Assembly (NCBI GenBank): GCA_027050975.1
Contig: JALUAR010000024.1
Coordinates: 1 to 6,720 of the forward strand
Direction: 5' to 3'
Source of the DNA: Thermodesulfovibrio sp.
GTDB lineage: Bacteria; Nitrospirota; Thermodesulfovibrionia; Thermodesulfovibrionales; JdFR-85
DNA: 6,720 bases
Made by a program: the position numbers and the translations under genes. The stretch's first letter is position 1. Each line of letters starts with the position of its first letter. Positions 6,457 through 6,720 of this stretch are shown here, in pieces. Under the pieces are notes generated by a model. It saw only the letters and a program-made list of their open reading frames with translations. It was not told the DNA's origin and ran no database searches.

Positions 6457-6687
6457 TTACTCTACCGCTATAAATGTCTCGGTTCTTGTTATACCCTTTA
6501 TCTTTCTGATCTTTCTCAGGATTCTGTTGAAGATTTCATTAAGATCATCAGCCTCCAGCACTGCAGCCAGGTCATACTGTCCTGTTACCACATCAGCACT
6601 CACCACTCCGTTGATTCCTCTAAGGGTATCCCTTATATCCCTATCTTTGCCTGGCAAAACATTTACAAGCATATAGACTCGAGCCAT
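6457..6687 (-). CDS. Stand-alone Lrp/AsnC ligand-binding (RAM/SAM) domain protein
   Basis: The protein has 76 residues and consists only of the alpha-beta ligand-binding domain of Lrp/AsnC regulators. The pattern is typical: a first strand ARVYMLVNVLPGKDRDI (2-18), GINGVVSADVVTGQYDLAAV (24-43) with the G-x-YDL turn, and a final strand ending RTETFIAVE (68-76). There is no N-terminal DNA-binding helix-turn-helix, so it should not bind DNA by itself. In the family these domains oligomerise and bind small effectors, often amino acids; stand-alone versions are common but poorly understood. GGAGGT (6692-6697) four bases before the ATG makes the start secure. It lies upstream of the Toprim and cysteine genes in the same direction with short gaps, so an amino-acid-sensing partner role is possible, though that is inference. 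Confidence 0.88.
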   Translation of the reverse strand: MARVYMLVNVLPGKDRDIRDTLRGINGVVSADVVTGQYDLAAVLEADDLNEIFNRILRKIRKIKGITRTETFIAVE

Positions 6688-6691
6688 GATT

Positions 6692-6697
6692 ACCTCC
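6692..6697 (-). promoter_or_regulatory. Ribosome binding site of the RAM-domain gene
   Basis: GGAGGT on the - strand, four bases before the ATG at 6687. It fixes the start of the small protein and shows that a canonical Shine-Dalgarno is used in this genome. That makes the weakly placed site before cysE and the strong internal site before cysS stand out. Only 23 more bases of upstream sequence are in the window, with no convincing promoter. Confidence 0.75.
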
Positions 6698-6720
6698 GAT
6701 AGATTTATTAAGATATTGAT

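Noticed and set aside
6160..6702. A long + strand open frame opposite the Toprim and RAM-domain genes.
   Set aside because: It is the antisense shadow of two genes with clear domain motifs and good ribosome sites; its translation has no recognisable motif.

Overview
The window carries two oppositely oriented, convergent gene blocks on bacterial chromosomal DNA. There is no mobile element, CRISPR array, RNA gene or long non-coding stretch. Coding density is very high: neighbouring genes overlap or are separated by 15 to 62 bases. Base composition is moderate. The NtrC-type two-component pair and a cysE-cysS-rlmB cluster suit a free-living anaerobe-type lineage such as Nitrospirota or the former Deltaproteobacteria. 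That placement is a guess from gene content; no 16S or other marker is present.

Left block, + strand (about 1-3051): a membrane sensor histidine kinase with a polytopic, histidine-bearing N-terminal region, HAMP, HisKA and HATPase domains. It overlaps by 29 bases an NtrC-family sigma-54-dependent response regulator (receiver, AAA+, Fis-type HTH). All catalytic motifs of the pair look intact. The exception is the sigma-54-contacting loop of the regulator, which reads GAFTCA instead of GAFTGA.

Right block, - strand (about 6687 down to 3114), in transcription order: a 76-residue stand-alone Lrp/AsnC-type ligand-binding (RAM) domain protein; a 138-residue Toprim protein with a TTG start; possibly a 22-codon coupled small ORF; one continuous 708-codon frame joining serine O-acetyltransferase (CysE) to cysteinyl-tRNA synthetase (CysS); and the 23S rRNA ribose methyltransferase RlmB, whose start overlaps the cysS stop. 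The order cysE-cysS-rlmB is the one known from Bacillus (cysE-cysS-mrnC-rlmB), here without mrnC. The block ties the committed step of cysteine synthesis to loading of cysteine onto tRNA, with an rRNA modification enzyme behind it.

The most notable observation is the CysE-CysS fusion. A complete CysE, including its usual C-terminal coiled coil, runs without a stop into a complete CysS. A strong Shine-Dalgarno sequence lies just before the internal CysS methionine, so both a bifunctional fusion and a free CysS could be made. No wholly new system is evident; the rest is housekeeping and regulatory in nature.
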